A stretch of DNA of 21,086 nucleotides from Chthonomonas sp. UBA2387 (GTDB lineage Bacteria > Armatimonadota > Fimbriimonadia > Fimbriimonadales > Fimbriimonadaceae): positions 1-21,086 of the forward strand of contig DDSP01000046.1 of assembly GCA_002343445.1 (NCBI GenBank), given 5' to 3'. Positions within the stretch are counted from its first letter, which is position 1. Every line of letters begins with the position of its first letter. The notes below the pieces were generated by a model. It made no database searches and was not told the DNA's origin. It saw nothing but the letters and a program-made list of their open reading frames with translations. Below are positions 7,760 through 15,197 of this stretch, in pieces. The position numbers and the translations under genes were made by a program.

Positions 7760-9210
7760 ACGCCCTGATCGAAGCCGCCGAACGCAGTCGAAGGGGCCGC
7801 TTGCGGACGTTCGTCTCGGGCCCTGAGAGCGAGCCCGTTCGGCTGTTCGACCGCTCGCGACGCTGTTCGCCCGGCGATTGGTTTGGCGAGCACGCCGGCA
7901 AGTGGCTGATCACGGCGAGCCTGGCGGCGACCCGCGCGCAGGACGACGAACTCGCCGCTCGGGTGGCCTCGGTGGCCGATTGGCTGTGCGACCAGCAAGA
8001 TTCGAACGGCTACCTGGGCACCTACGACCCTGGCAGCCCGGCTCGGTTCGACAGGATGCGTGCGCAAGACGAGCGGACGTGGGACCTGTGGAATGCCGCG
8101 TGTACGATGCTTGGTCTCACCGTGGCCTCGCAGCAATTCGAGCAGAGCCGCTGGATGGATGCCGCGAACGGCATCGCCTCGCTCATCCACGTGGAGATCT
8201 TTGATCGCGGGATGGACCCCGTCCTGCTGGGCAACCACGCTGGGCTGTCGTCGTGCGCAATCTTGGAACCCCTCGCGCGGTTGGCCTCGCTGGGGAGCAC
8301 CCAGGCCGCGCAGACCGCGACGTGGATCGTGGACCGGTTGGAGAGTGCGGAGGCCATTCGCTTGGTCTCGGCGCCCCTCGAAGGCGTGGATGCCGCGCGG
8401 ATCGGGACGGGCAAGATCTACCAGTTGTGCTGGGTTTACCACGGGCTGGCGTTGCTGAGCGAGTCCGTTGGGGACACTCGTATGCTTCGCGCCGCGGAGC
8501 GGTTCTGGGCCAACGTGGCGGAGCACCACCTGACACCGCTTGGCGGCCCTTGGGGCGGGATCGCGACCCACAAGGAGGTCTTCAACCCGCAGGGCTACTT
8601 CAATCCGTCCGGGCTCGTCGAGACGTGTTCGTCCCTGGCTTGGCTTCGGTTGAGTTTGGAGTTGGATCGCCTGACGGGCGGACAAGACGGTGCGTGCCCC
8701 TCGAAGTACCGGCAGGCGGCCGAGGTGACGGCGATGAACCAACTGCTTGGCGCCGCGTTTCCCAACGGGCTGGACTGGAGCTACTTCTCGATGCCAAACG
8801 GCCCCCGCTCGGTGGCCTACGACTGGGCGTGCTGCAAGTCGAGCGGGGCGTGGGGGCTGGAAGAGGCGGCGAGGTTGCTGACGCCCGACACCGACATCGC
8901 GGGGGACGTGCAGGTGTTGCGCGCAGCGGAACACCTGGCCCACCACGAGCACGACGTCTTTCATCGCGAGTTCTTCGCGTTGCAGCGGGGGGCGACCGTG
9001 TACGCGATGGAGCCGCTCGACGGGTTCCAGTTCGAGGCCACCATCCGCCTCCCTGTGCTCTTCCCGGGCTCGTACGTCCACTCCGACGGCGATCGCTTGG
9101 TGGTCACCGCTCCTGGCCACGAGCCGATCTGGTTCACGCCGTACCGCGACGCGGGACTGCAACGTCCCGACCGTTGGCGCATCACGTGGGTGCCGGTGGT
9201 GTGGCAGTGA
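7756..9210 (+). CDS. Short GH127-like glycosidase (beta-L-arabinofuranosidase family)
   Basis: The product has 484 residues, starting at the ATG of an ATGA overlap with the preceding gene. An (alpha/alpha) barrel family is suggested by 'GEHAGKWLITASLAA' near the start and repeated helical hairpins. Family key residues can be matched by analogy to Bifidobacterium HypBA1: Glu274 in HKEVF as the general acid/base, Glu289 and Cys291 in ETCSS, and the adjacent Cys359-Cys360 in WACCKSS as Zn ligands with Cys359 as likely nucleophile. All four Zn-site residues are present, so activity is plausible. The protein is clearly shorter than typical GH127 enzymes (about 600-650 residues), so the C-terminal beta domains are reduced. 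No signal peptide is seen. It sits between a glycohydrolase and a lyase gene in one coupled operon, suggesting intracellular hydrolysis of a sugar conjugate. Confidence 0.8.
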   Translation: MNALIEAAERSRRGRLRTFVSGPESEPVRLFDRSRRCSPGDWFGEHAGKWLITASLAATRAQDDELAARVASVADWLCDQQDSNGYLGTYDPGSPARFDRMRAQDERTWDLWNAACTMLGLTVASQQFEQSRWMDAANGIASLIHVEIFDRGMDPVLLGNHAGLSSCAILEPLARLASLGSTQAAQTATWIVDRLESAEAIRLVSAPLEGVDAARIGTGKIYQLCWVYHGLALLSESVGDTRMLRAAERFWANVAEHHLTPLGGPWGGIATHKEVFNPQGYFNPSGLVETCSSLAWLRLSLELDRLTGGQDGACPSKYRQAAEVTAMNQLLGAAFPNGLDWSYFSMPNGPRSVAYDWACCKSSGAWGLEEAARLLTPDTDIAGDVQVLRAAEHLAHHEHDVFHREFFALQRGATVYAMEPLDGFQFEATIRLPVLFPGSYVHSDGDRLVVTAPGHEPIWFTPYRDAGLQRPDRWRITWVPVVWQ

Positions 9211-10328
9211 GCGCGCCGTTCGGCATCGCGGGCCATGCGGGCGGCGACGTCCGCTCGGACTGCCTGGTGCGCCTGACGCTCGATGGCCTCGGTGCGTTTG
9301 CCTTGCGGAGCCCGGTCGCCGCGATGTACGGCCGGCGGATTCGAGAGGTCGCGCAGCAGACGTTGGCCGCGCTGGGCGTGCCCGACGCCTCGCTCGACAT
9401 CGAGGACTCGGGAGCGCTCGACCATGTGTTGGCCGCGCGGATCGAGGCCGCTTTGGTCCGGGCGGGGGTGAGCATCGAGGATGAGGCTCGGCAACCCTCG
9501 CCCCCCTCTGCGTTGAGCGCCCCGGTGGTTTCGAGGCTCTATCTTCCGGGCGACACGCCCAAACTGTTCCCCAATGCCAAGTTGTTCGGCGCGGATGCCC
9601 TGATCTTCGACCTGGAGGATGCCGTCGCGCCGCAAGACAAGGATCAGGCGTTGATCCTGGTGCGCAGGACGCTGGAATTGATGGACTTTGGCGACTCGCA
9701 ACGGTGGGTGCGGCTGAATGCCCATCGAGCCATGGATGAAGCGGCGACGCTGCTGGGCCTGGCCGACGCGTTCATCCTGCCTAAGTGCGAGGACCCTGAG
9801 GCCGTAGCCGAGTTCGCCTTCGCCGTCGCGCCGACCCCCGTGACAGCGCTGCTGGAGACGGCATTGGGGGTGGTTCGGGCGTTCGACATCGCCACGTGCG
9901 CGCCCGACGTGAGCGGTTTGGCCGTCGGCTTGGAAGACCTCTGCCGAGACCTTGGCGTCGAGCGCACCGAATCGGGCGACGAGACCAAGTGGGCGCAGGG
10001 TGCCGTGGTGCTCGCGGCCAAAGCCGCGGGAATCGCAGTGTCGGCCTCGGTGTATTCCAAGGTGGACGACGATGCGGGATTGGCGGCCTATGCGCTCGGT
10101 TGTCGCCGGATCGGATTCGACGGAGTGGGCTGCATCCATCCTCGGCAGGTGCCCATCGTCCATCGGGTGTTCGCCCCAAGCGAAGCGGAGATCGCGCGTG
10201 CCCAGCGGATCTGCCAAGCGTTCGATGCCGCCGAGGGCGGCGTGGTGCTGGTGGATGGGGCGATGGTGGACCTTCCGGTCGCCGAGCGTGCGCGGGCTGT
10301 TCTGAAGCGGGCGGGGGCAACGCGATGA
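9207..10328 (+). CDS. CitD-CitE fusion: citrate-lyase-type acyl carrier protein joined to lyase beta subunit
   Basis: The product has 373 residues, starting at GTG in a GTGA overlap with the GH127-like gene. Residues 1-90 match CitD, the gamma (acyl carrier) subunit. 'VRSDCLVRL' (15-23) lies where CitD carries its prosthetic-group serine, here most likely Ser17, and 'EDSGALDHVLAARIEAALVR' is the CitD C-terminal signature. After a short Pro/Ser linker, residues 109-373 are a CitE/HpcH-type TIM barrel: RLYLPGD (110-116), DLEDAV (135-140), Glu217 in LLETALG and Asp244 in GLEDL as likely Mg ligands, and 'GCIHPRQV' near the end. CitE cleaves a (3S)-citryl- or similar 3-hydroxyacyl-thioester into acetyl-thioester and a 2-oxo acid. 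The downstream CitF supplies the transferase. The substrate may be citrate or another hydroxy-acid. Confidence 0.85.
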   Translation: MSAPFGIAGHAGGDVRSDCLVRLTLDGLGAFALRSPVAAMYGRRIREVAQQTLAALGVPDASLDIEDSGALDHVLAARIEAALVRAGVSIEDEARQPSPPSALSAPVVSRLYLPGDTPKLFPNAKLFGADALIFDLEDAVAPQDKDQALILVRRTLELMDFGDSQRWVRLNAHRAMDEAATLLGLADAFILPKCEDPEAVAEFAFAVAPTPVTALLETALGVVRAFDIATCAPDVSGLAVGLEDLCRDLGVERTESGDETKWAQGAVVLAAKAAGIAVSASVYSKVDDDAGLAAYALGCRRIGFDGVGCIHPRQVPIVHRVFAPSEAEIARAQRICQAFDAAEGGVVLVDGAMVDLPVAERARAVLKRAGATR

Positions 10329-11875
10329 TTCGGAACGCTGCTGGACGCTTGGTCCCCACCGAACTCGACGGCCGAACCTGGCGGCCCTTCGAGGACGTGC
10401 TCGGGATTCGACCCGAGGGCCGCATGCACGGCCGACCCATCGCCACGAACCGGGACTATCCGCGCAACGGCGACAAACGGACGCGGACCCTAGCGGAAGC
10501 CCTACGCCGAGCCGGACTGCGCGACGGCATGAGGGTCTCGACGCACCATCATTTTCGCGATGGCGACCTGACCGCAGAGCAGTTGTTCGAGGCGGCCGAA
10601 TCGCTCGGCGTGCGCGACCTGACGTGGTTCCCCAGCGCCGTGTTTCCCTCGCACGCTCGCCTGATTCCCTATCTGGAGCGTGGCGTGATCCGCTCGATCG
10701 AGGGCAGCCTGAACGGGCCCCTTGGCGACTACGCCACGCAGGGCAAGATGCGCGGACCATCCGTGTTGCGCTCGCATGGGGGCCGCTACCGGGCGCTCCA
10801 GGATGGCGATGTTCGCGTAGACATTGCGGTCATCGCCGCGCCATGCGCGGACGCTTTCGGCAACGCCAACGGCCTCTCGGGTCCTGCGGCTTGCGGGCCC
10901 CTCGGGTTCGCTGCCGGCGATGCACAGTACGCCGACCACGTCGTTGTGGCGACCGACCACCTCGTGCCGTTTCCGTGCTTGCCGTGGCACATCCAGGGCA
11001 ACTGGGTGGACCAGGTCGTCGTCTTGGACCGCATCGGCGACCCGGCGAAGATCGTGAGCGGCACGACCCGGGTGACCCGCTCGCCCGATCGCTTAAGGAT
11101 CGCCGAATTGGCCGCCAAGTTCGTCGCCGTGACGGGCATCATGCGGCCCGGTTTTTCGTTCCAAGCCGGAGCGGGCGGCACCAGTTTGGCCTTCGTTGCC
11201 TATCTGGCCGACCATATGCGCGCCTCTGGCGTAACCGCCGGCTTTGTGCGTGGAGGCGGCACCGAAGTGTTGGTCGGCATGCTGCAGGAAGGGCTGACGC
11301 CCTGCATCCTCGACGGTCAATGCTTCGACCTTGCCGCCGTGCGCTCGATGGCCACGGACCCGCGGCACGTCGCCACCAGCCCGTTCACCAGCTACAACCA
11401 CCACGGTCGGGGCAACTTTGCCTCGATGGTGGACGTGGCCGTACTCGGAGCCACGGAGGTGGACCTCGAGTTCAATGCCAACGTCGTGACCCATTCCGAC
11501 GGCCGTTTGCAGCACGGCATCGGAGGGTGGCAGGACGCCCTGTTCGCGGGGTGTTCGATCCTGGCCGTCCCGTCGTTCCGCAACCGATTGCCCGTCGTGC
11601 GCGACCGTGTGACGACCCTGTGCGCTCCCGGCCAGATGGTGGACGTCGTGGTCACCGAGCGCGGCGTTGCCGTCAACCCGCACCGCACCGACCTGATCGA
11701 GTCCGCCTCAGACGCCGGGTTCCCCTTGACCACGCTCGCCGAACTGCAAGAAGAGGCCGAAGCCCTTTGCGGCAAGCCCGATGTGCCCCCGTTGAGGGAG
11801 GACGTGTTCGGCTTGGTCACGTGGGTGGATGGGACGGTCATCGACGCCTTGCGCCGCCCGGAGACTTCGCCATGA
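10325..11875 (+). CDS. citF: Citrate lyase alpha subunit (citrate CoA/ACP transferase), CitF-like
   Basis: The product has 516 residues, close to E. coli CitF. Its ATG overlaps the stop of the CitD-CitE gene (ATGA). The match is clear along the whole length: 'THHHFRDGDLT' from residue 73, 'CADAFGNANG' ending at 183, QAGAGGTSLA around 280-289, 'FNANVVTHSDG' in the C-terminal half, and 'VDVVVTERGVAVNP' near the end. CitF exchanges the acetyl group on the acyl carrier protein for the substrate acid, forming the thioester that CitE then cleaves. With the fused gene upstream, all three structural subunits of a citrate-lyase-type complex are encoded. No CitC (acetyl-ACP ligase), CitX or CitG (prosthetic group) lies in this window. 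Citrate itself as substrate is not proven. Confidence 0.9.
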   Translation: MIRNAAGRLVPTELDGRTWRPFEDVLGIRPEGRMHGRPIATNRDYPRNGDKRTRTLAEALRRAGLRDGMRVSTHHHFRDGDLTAEQLFEAAESLGVRDLTWFPSAVFPSHARLIPYLERGVIRSIEGSLNGPLGDYATQGKMRGPSVLRSHGGRYRALQDGDVRVDIAVIAAPCADAFGNANGLSGPAACGPLGFAAGDAQYADHVVVATDHLVPFPCLPWHIQGNWVDQVVVLDRIGDPAKIVSGTTRVTRSPDRLRIAELAAKFVAVTGIMRPGFSFQAGAGGTSLAFVAYLADHMRASGVTAGFVRGGGTEVLVGMLQEGLTPCILDGQCFDLAAVRSMATDPRHVATSPFTSYNHHGRGNFASMVDVAVLGATEVDLEFNANVVTHSDGRLQHGIGGWQDALFAGCSILAVPSFRNRLPVVRDRVTTLCAPGQMVDVVVTERGVAVNPHRTDLIESASDAGFPLTTLAELQEEAEALCGKPDVPPLREDVFGLVTWVDGTVIDALRRPETSP

Positions 11876-13020
11876 TCCCCTTGTTCCTCAGCCTCGCCAT
11901 GTTGAACCCCGACGTGCAAGCCGAATCGGTGGCCTTGATCGAAGCCGGGCTGAAGCGTGGCGACTATCCGGGCGCTGCATTCCTTGCGCGGCAGGGCGAC
12001 GAAGAGATCGCGTTCGTCACGCGGGGCTGGGCCGACCTCGCCGAGCAACGGCCGATCTTGCGCGACACGGTGTACCAAGCGATGTCCATGACCAAACCGA
12101 TCGTGGTCGCTGCGGCGATGCGGTTGGTCGAGCGTGGGCTCCTCGATCTCGATGCACCGATCTCGCGGTATCTGCCGTCGTTTGCCACGATGCGGGTTCA
12201 AGATGGAGATGCCAGGCGGACGAGCCGGACCCCGACGGTACGCGAACTGATGACCCACACGTCGGGCATCCATCCCGACAATCCGGCGGGCCTGAGCGAC
12301 GAGCAGAAGCGCGCTTTGACGCTGGCCGACTACACGGAACTGATCGCCCGCGAACCGCTGACCGCTGAACCGGGGACTCGCGTCCGCTACAGCGGCACGG
12401 GGACCACGGTGCTGGGCCGCATCGTCGAGGTTCTTTCGGGGAAGGACCTGGAGCGTGCCTTGTTCGACGAGGTGTTTCTGCCGCTGGGCATGGACGAGAC
12501 GTCGTTCTTCTTCCGACCCGAGTGGCGCGGGCGCTTGGCGCAGCCCGTCTATCGGGAGGAAGGCAAGTGGGTGGCGCTCGACGAGAACCCCGAACGCCCC
12601 GGTGCCCGTCTGGCGAATCCTGCGGGTGGGCTGTACTCGACCGCCGACGACATGGCGGACTTCGTCGAGGCGTTCGCCTGCGGCGGGACGTTTCGCGGCT
12701 TGCGTTGGCTCAAGCCCGAGACGGTCGGCGAGATGTTGCGTGCTCAAGTGAAACCCCAAGTGGCCGGGCAGGAGGGTACGACGCGATGGGGCTTGGGCTT
12801 CAACCTGCATGTCGCGCCGTCGCCGATTGCGGGCGTGGTCGGGCACGAGGGCGCGTTTGGCACGTCGTTTTGGTTCCACCCGCAGACGGGCCGATCGGGT
12901 GTGGCGATGACCCAACACATGGGACGCCCGGCGACGATCCGCAACGAACTCGCGCAACTTCTTGCGCGAATGGCCGCATCCCCTATGAGCGGCCACGACG
13001 CGAACCGAGAATCTTACTGA
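11872..13020 (+). CDS. Serine beta-lactamase-like hydrolase/esterase (class C/EstB type)
   Basis: The product has 382 residues, starting at ATG in an ATGA overlap with citF. It has the penicillin-binding-protein/class C beta-lactamase fold signatures. S72-M-T-K75 is the SxxK nucleophile motif ('YQAMSMTKPIVVAAAM'), Y173-S-G is the YxN-like box ('VRYSGTGTTVLGRIVE'), and H325-E-G is the third-strand box in place of KTG. The HEG form and YSG are usual in the EstB-type esterases and D-aminopeptidase relatives rather than in true beta-lactamases, so ester or amide hydrolysis is more likely than antibiotic resistance. The N-terminus 'MIPLFLSLAMLNPDVQA' is hydrophobic but has no basic residue, so it is only a marginal signal peptide. 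It is the last gene of the overlapping cassette. Confidence 0.85.
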   Translation: MIPLFLSLAMLNPDVQAESVALIEAGLKRGDYPGAAFLARQGDEEIAFVTRGWADLAEQRPILRDTVYQAMSMTKPIVVAAAMRLVERGLLDLDAPISRYLPSFATMRVQDGDARRTSRTPTVRELMTHTSGIHPDNPAGLSDEQKRALTLADYTELIAREPLTAEPGTRVRYSGTGTTVLGRIVEVLSGKDLERALFDEVFLPLGMDETSFFFRPEWRGRLAQPVYREEGKWVALDENPERPGARLANPAGGLYSTADDMADFVEAFACGGTFRGLRWLKPETVGEMLRAQVKPQVAGQEGTTRWGLGFNLHVAPSPIAGVVGHEGAFGTSFWFHPQTGRSGVAMTQHMGRPATIRNELAQLLARMAASPMSGHDANRESY

Positions 13021-13039
13021 GCATTCGAGGTCAATCGCG

Positions 13040-13447
13040 TTGGTCCCAAGCAACTACGCCCAGGAATACCGGAAGAACGCCGTCACCGGCGCGTCCCCCC
13101 TTCAACTCGTCGTCATGCTGTACGATGGCGCGCTCCGCTTCATGGAGGCGGGCCGCTTCGCCATGGTCCGCAAAGATCTGGAGACGCAGAACGACAAGCT
13201 TCAGCGCGCGCAGCGCATCGTCACCGAACTCATGGCCAGCCTGGACATGCAGCGCGGCGGCGAACTCTCCAAGAACCTGTTCGGCATCTACAGCTACGTG
13301 CTGAACGAGTTGGTCGAAGCGAACCTGACCGACAAGCCCGAGCCGTTGGACCGCAGCATCAAGATCATCAGCGATCTGCGCGACAGTTGGGCGAGCCTCG
13401 AGGCGAACCGACGAGAGGTGGTGATGGATGAGCGAGTCGCTGCGTAA
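13040..13447 (+). CDS. fliS: Flagellar export chaperone FliS
   Basis: The product has 135 residues. 'YAQEYRKNAVTGASPLQLVV' and MLYDGALRFMEA are the defining FliS N-terminal region, followed by a four-helix bundle with 'KNLFGIYSYVLNELVEANL' near 80-100. FliS binds the C-terminal helices of flagellin in the cytoplasm and prevents premature polymerisation before export. The start is TTG at 13040, 8 bases after GAGGT (13027-13031). No ATG or GTG in this frame lies near enough upstream, which favours TTG. It begins 19 bases after the serine hydrolase stop and overlaps the next gene by 20 bases. No flagellin or FliD gene is in the window. Confidence 0.9.
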   Translation: MVPSNYAQEYRKNAVTGASPLQLVVMLYDGALRFMEAGRFAMVRKDLETQNDKLQRAQRIVTELMASLDMQRGGELSKNLFGIYSYVLNELVEANLTDKPEPLDRSIKIISDLRDSWASLEANRREVVMDERVAA

Positions 13448-13754
13448 GCCCGTGATCGAAAGGCTGGTCGTGCTGACCCTGGCTCTCGAAGATGCCCTGA
13501 AGGGCGAATCGTGGGTCGAGGCCGACAGCCTGTTCCAAGCCCGAGCCGACGCTTTGGAGGCCGTGTTCGACGACCCAGACGTGACGTCCGCCGACCTCGC
13601 CCCCGTTCTCGCCGCCGACGACCGCTTGCATCGAGCACTCGAATCCTCGCGCAACGAGATCGTGGACTTGTTGAAGCACAGCCGCGAAGCTCGGTCGGCG
13701 GCGTTCCGCTACCGCCAAGGCGGCGGCGGGCAGATGGAACTGGCCAGCGCCTAG
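13428..13754 (+). CDS. FliT-like flagellar chaperone (small helical protein)
   Basis: The product has 108 residues and is almost wholly helical, with a charged pattern and a Gly-rich tail (RQGGGGQMELASA). Sequence identity alone would not name it. Position does: it starts inside the last 20 bases of fliS, with GAGGT 8 bases before its ATG, which is where fliT lies in most flagellar operons. FliT-type proteins chaperone the filament cap FliD or bind export ATPase components. The call rests on size, helical content and coupling to fliS. Confidence 0.6.
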   Translation: MSESLRKPVIERLVVLTLALEDALKGESWVEADSLFQARADALEAVFDDPDVTSADLAPVLAADDRLHRALESSRNEIVDLLKHSREARSAAFRYRQGGGGQMELASA

Positions 13755-13763
13755 CCGCTCGGG

Positions 13764-14819
13764 TCAGCCCAGTTCAGGGAAGTCCAGTGGCGTTTCCTCG
13801 AACGTGACCGTCGGCACCGGTCCATCGCCGAAGTTCATTTGAACCAACGGGCGGACGATCTGCTCGTTGAGCACTTGCTGGGCCAGCGTGGTGCGCAATG
13901 CGGCTAGTTGCATGCGCAACACTTGCAGGTGCACTTTTCCCAACGCGAACGATCCCAGCCGGCGTCCTTCGTCGGTGGTCAACGTTTGGCCCAGAATGGC
14001 GCGCGCGATTTCGGCGTTGTGGTAGTCGATTGCGGTCTGAAAGTTCCCGGACGGTTCCCTTCCACCGCCAAGAGTCGAAATGTCGATCTCCTCTGGGAAT
14101 ACGATGGCCGAGCTTTGGCTCAGGTCGCGGAGTGCTGCGAGGATGGCGCTTTGCTCGGCGCTCGGCAGCCCCCGCTGGTACTTGCCCAACACGGTGGGCG
14201 AGGCGAACTGCTCCAAGTGCGTCCGCCAAGCGGTCAACAGGGTCGTCTTGGCCTGCCAGTGACGGAAGGCGGGGTCGAGGTCGCTTTGCCCTTTGGGTCG
14301 CGCATAGGTCGGCTGGTGGATGTAGAGCACGAACTTGTCGCGGGGCAGGCTCTGCGAGGGCTCGCCCGGTTGGTGGAGCTGGAGCCCCGAAATGCGGCCA
14401 TAGGCGTCGAACTCGATGCCGAAGCGGGCGGGGTCCTTGGGTCGCAGGGCGGCGATCACCCATCGGTCGTCGCGTCGCTCCCAGACGAGTTCTTGAATGG
14501 ACCATCCCTTGGCGAACGCGTCCATTGCGGCCCAAAGGGCTCCTTCCACCAGCCCCGGAACTGCGGCCAACGCCTCGCGGACGAAGGCCACCCGCTCGGG
14601 GTCGCCGTCCAGCCACCACGGGGCCGAGAGCACGCCGAGTTTCTTGATGCGCAGGGCGGCTTGCACCATCGTGTCGCCCTGCATCTGGTCGTAGGCTTCG
14701 TAGCCGAGCGCCGGTGGCGTCGAAGCCGGGTAGGCGTAGAGCGCCCGCTCGGCGGCGGTGAACTGAGGCACGGGCGACGGCTTGGGAGGCGAAGAGCGGC
14801 GGCTGAAGAGGCGGAGCAT
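13764..14819 (-). CDS. Phage portal protein, DUF935 / Mu gp29 family (orphan)
   Basis: The product has 351 residues from the ATG at 14819; the frame stays open upstream to a TTG at 14873. The DUF935 portal core is clear: 'DTMVQAALRIKKLGVLSAPW' near the start, 'FAKGWSIQELVWERRDDRW' (like the 'GFSVVEIVWE' region of the family), 'LPRDKFVLYIHQPTYARPKG' in the middle, and ARAILGQTLTTDEGRRLGSF with ALGKVH after it. Portal proteins form the dodecameric DNA channel at a capsid vertex. The protein is shorter than Mu gp29 (about 500 residues). No terminase, protease, capsid or tail gene lies beside it, so it is probably a domesticated or remnant gene. It ends 9 bases from the fliT-like stop (convergent). 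No Shine-Dalgarno is seen at either start. Confidence 0.8.
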   Translation of the reverse strand: MLRLFSRRSSPPKPSPVPQFTAAERALYAYPASTPPALGYEAYDQMQGDTMVQAALRIKKLGVLSAPWWLDGDPERVAFVREALAAVPGLVEGALWAAMDAFAKGWSIQELVWERRDDRWVIAALRPKDPARFGIEFDAYGRISGLQLHQPGEPSQSLPRDKFVLYIHQPTYARPKGQSDLDPAFRHWQAKTTLLTAWRTHLEQFASPTVLGKYQRGLPSAEQSAILAALRDLSQSSAIVFPEEIDISTLGGGREPSGNFQTAIDYHNAEIARAILGQTLTTDEGRRLGSFALGKVHLQVLRMQLAALRTTLAQQVLNEQIVRPLVQMNFGDGPVPTVTFEETPLDFPELG

Positions 14820-14887
14820 TCCAGGAGGAAGGGCATCGGTGGGGCGACATGTCAACCATCGGGCAGGCAGCAAAGAATTCGATGGTG

Positions 14888-14893
14888 TATTCT
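14888..14893 (+). promoter_or_regulatory. Possible -10 element for antitoxin gene
   Basis: TATTCT lies 7 bases before the antitoxin ATG in the 81-base divergent gap. If used, the transcript would start close to the ATG (near-leaderless). No good -35 is visible. Confidence 0.25.
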
Positions 14894-14900
14894 ATGAAGC

Positions 14901-15197
14901 ATGGTTGACTTGGACAGGATTCACCCGGTCACGGACTTCGTCCGCAACTACAAGAGCTACCTCACGCGCTTGAAGCAGACGCGCCGGCCGGAGGTGCTGA
15001 CGGTGAACGGCGTGGCCGAGTGCGTGCTGGTGGACGCGAAGACCTTTCAGGAGATGCAGGAATCGGCGGAGTTGGCGCGCTTTGTCCGCGCGGTGAACGA
15101 GTGCATCGAGAGCATGGCCTCGGGAGAGAGCGTCGCCTCCGAAGAGGCATTCAAGGAGATGAGGAGCCGCCTTGGCCTACCGAGTGGTCCTCGCTGA
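14901..15197 (+). CDS. Phd/YefM-family antitoxin
   Basis: The product has 98 residues. The N-terminal half has the Phd/YefM pattern: 'IHPVTDFVRNYKSYLTRLKQ' followed by 'RPEVLTVNGVAECVLVDAKT' and a helix 'FQEMQESAEL'. This domain binds operator DNA as a dimer, and the C-terminal part ('ASEEAFKEMRSRLGL') would wrap the toxin. The reading frame is intact. The next gene begins inside its last 26 bases, the normal antitoxin-toxin arrangement, but that toxin is broken. The antitoxin may therefore be residual or may serve another toxin elsewhere. Confidence 0.85.
   Translation: MVDLDRIHPVTDFVRNYKSYLTRLKQTRRPEVLTVNGVAECVLVDAKTFQEMQESAELARFVRAVNECIESMASGESVASEEAFKEMRSRLGLPSGPR
15162..15166 (+). promoter_or_regulatory. 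Shine-Dalgarno AGGAG for the toxin frame
   Basis: AGGAG lies 5 bases before a TTG at 15172, inside the antitoxin gene. It supports TTG as the original toxin start. Confidence 0.45.

Noticed and set aside
6107..9162. Long minus-strand open frames opposite the glycohydrolase and GH127-like genes
   Set aside because: The plus strand carries catalytic motifs and tight start-stop overlaps; the antisense products match nothing.
11872..13020. Antibiotic-resistance beta-lactamase
   Set aside because: The SxxK motif is present, but YSG and HEG boxes and the operon context fit EstB-type esterases or peptidases better.
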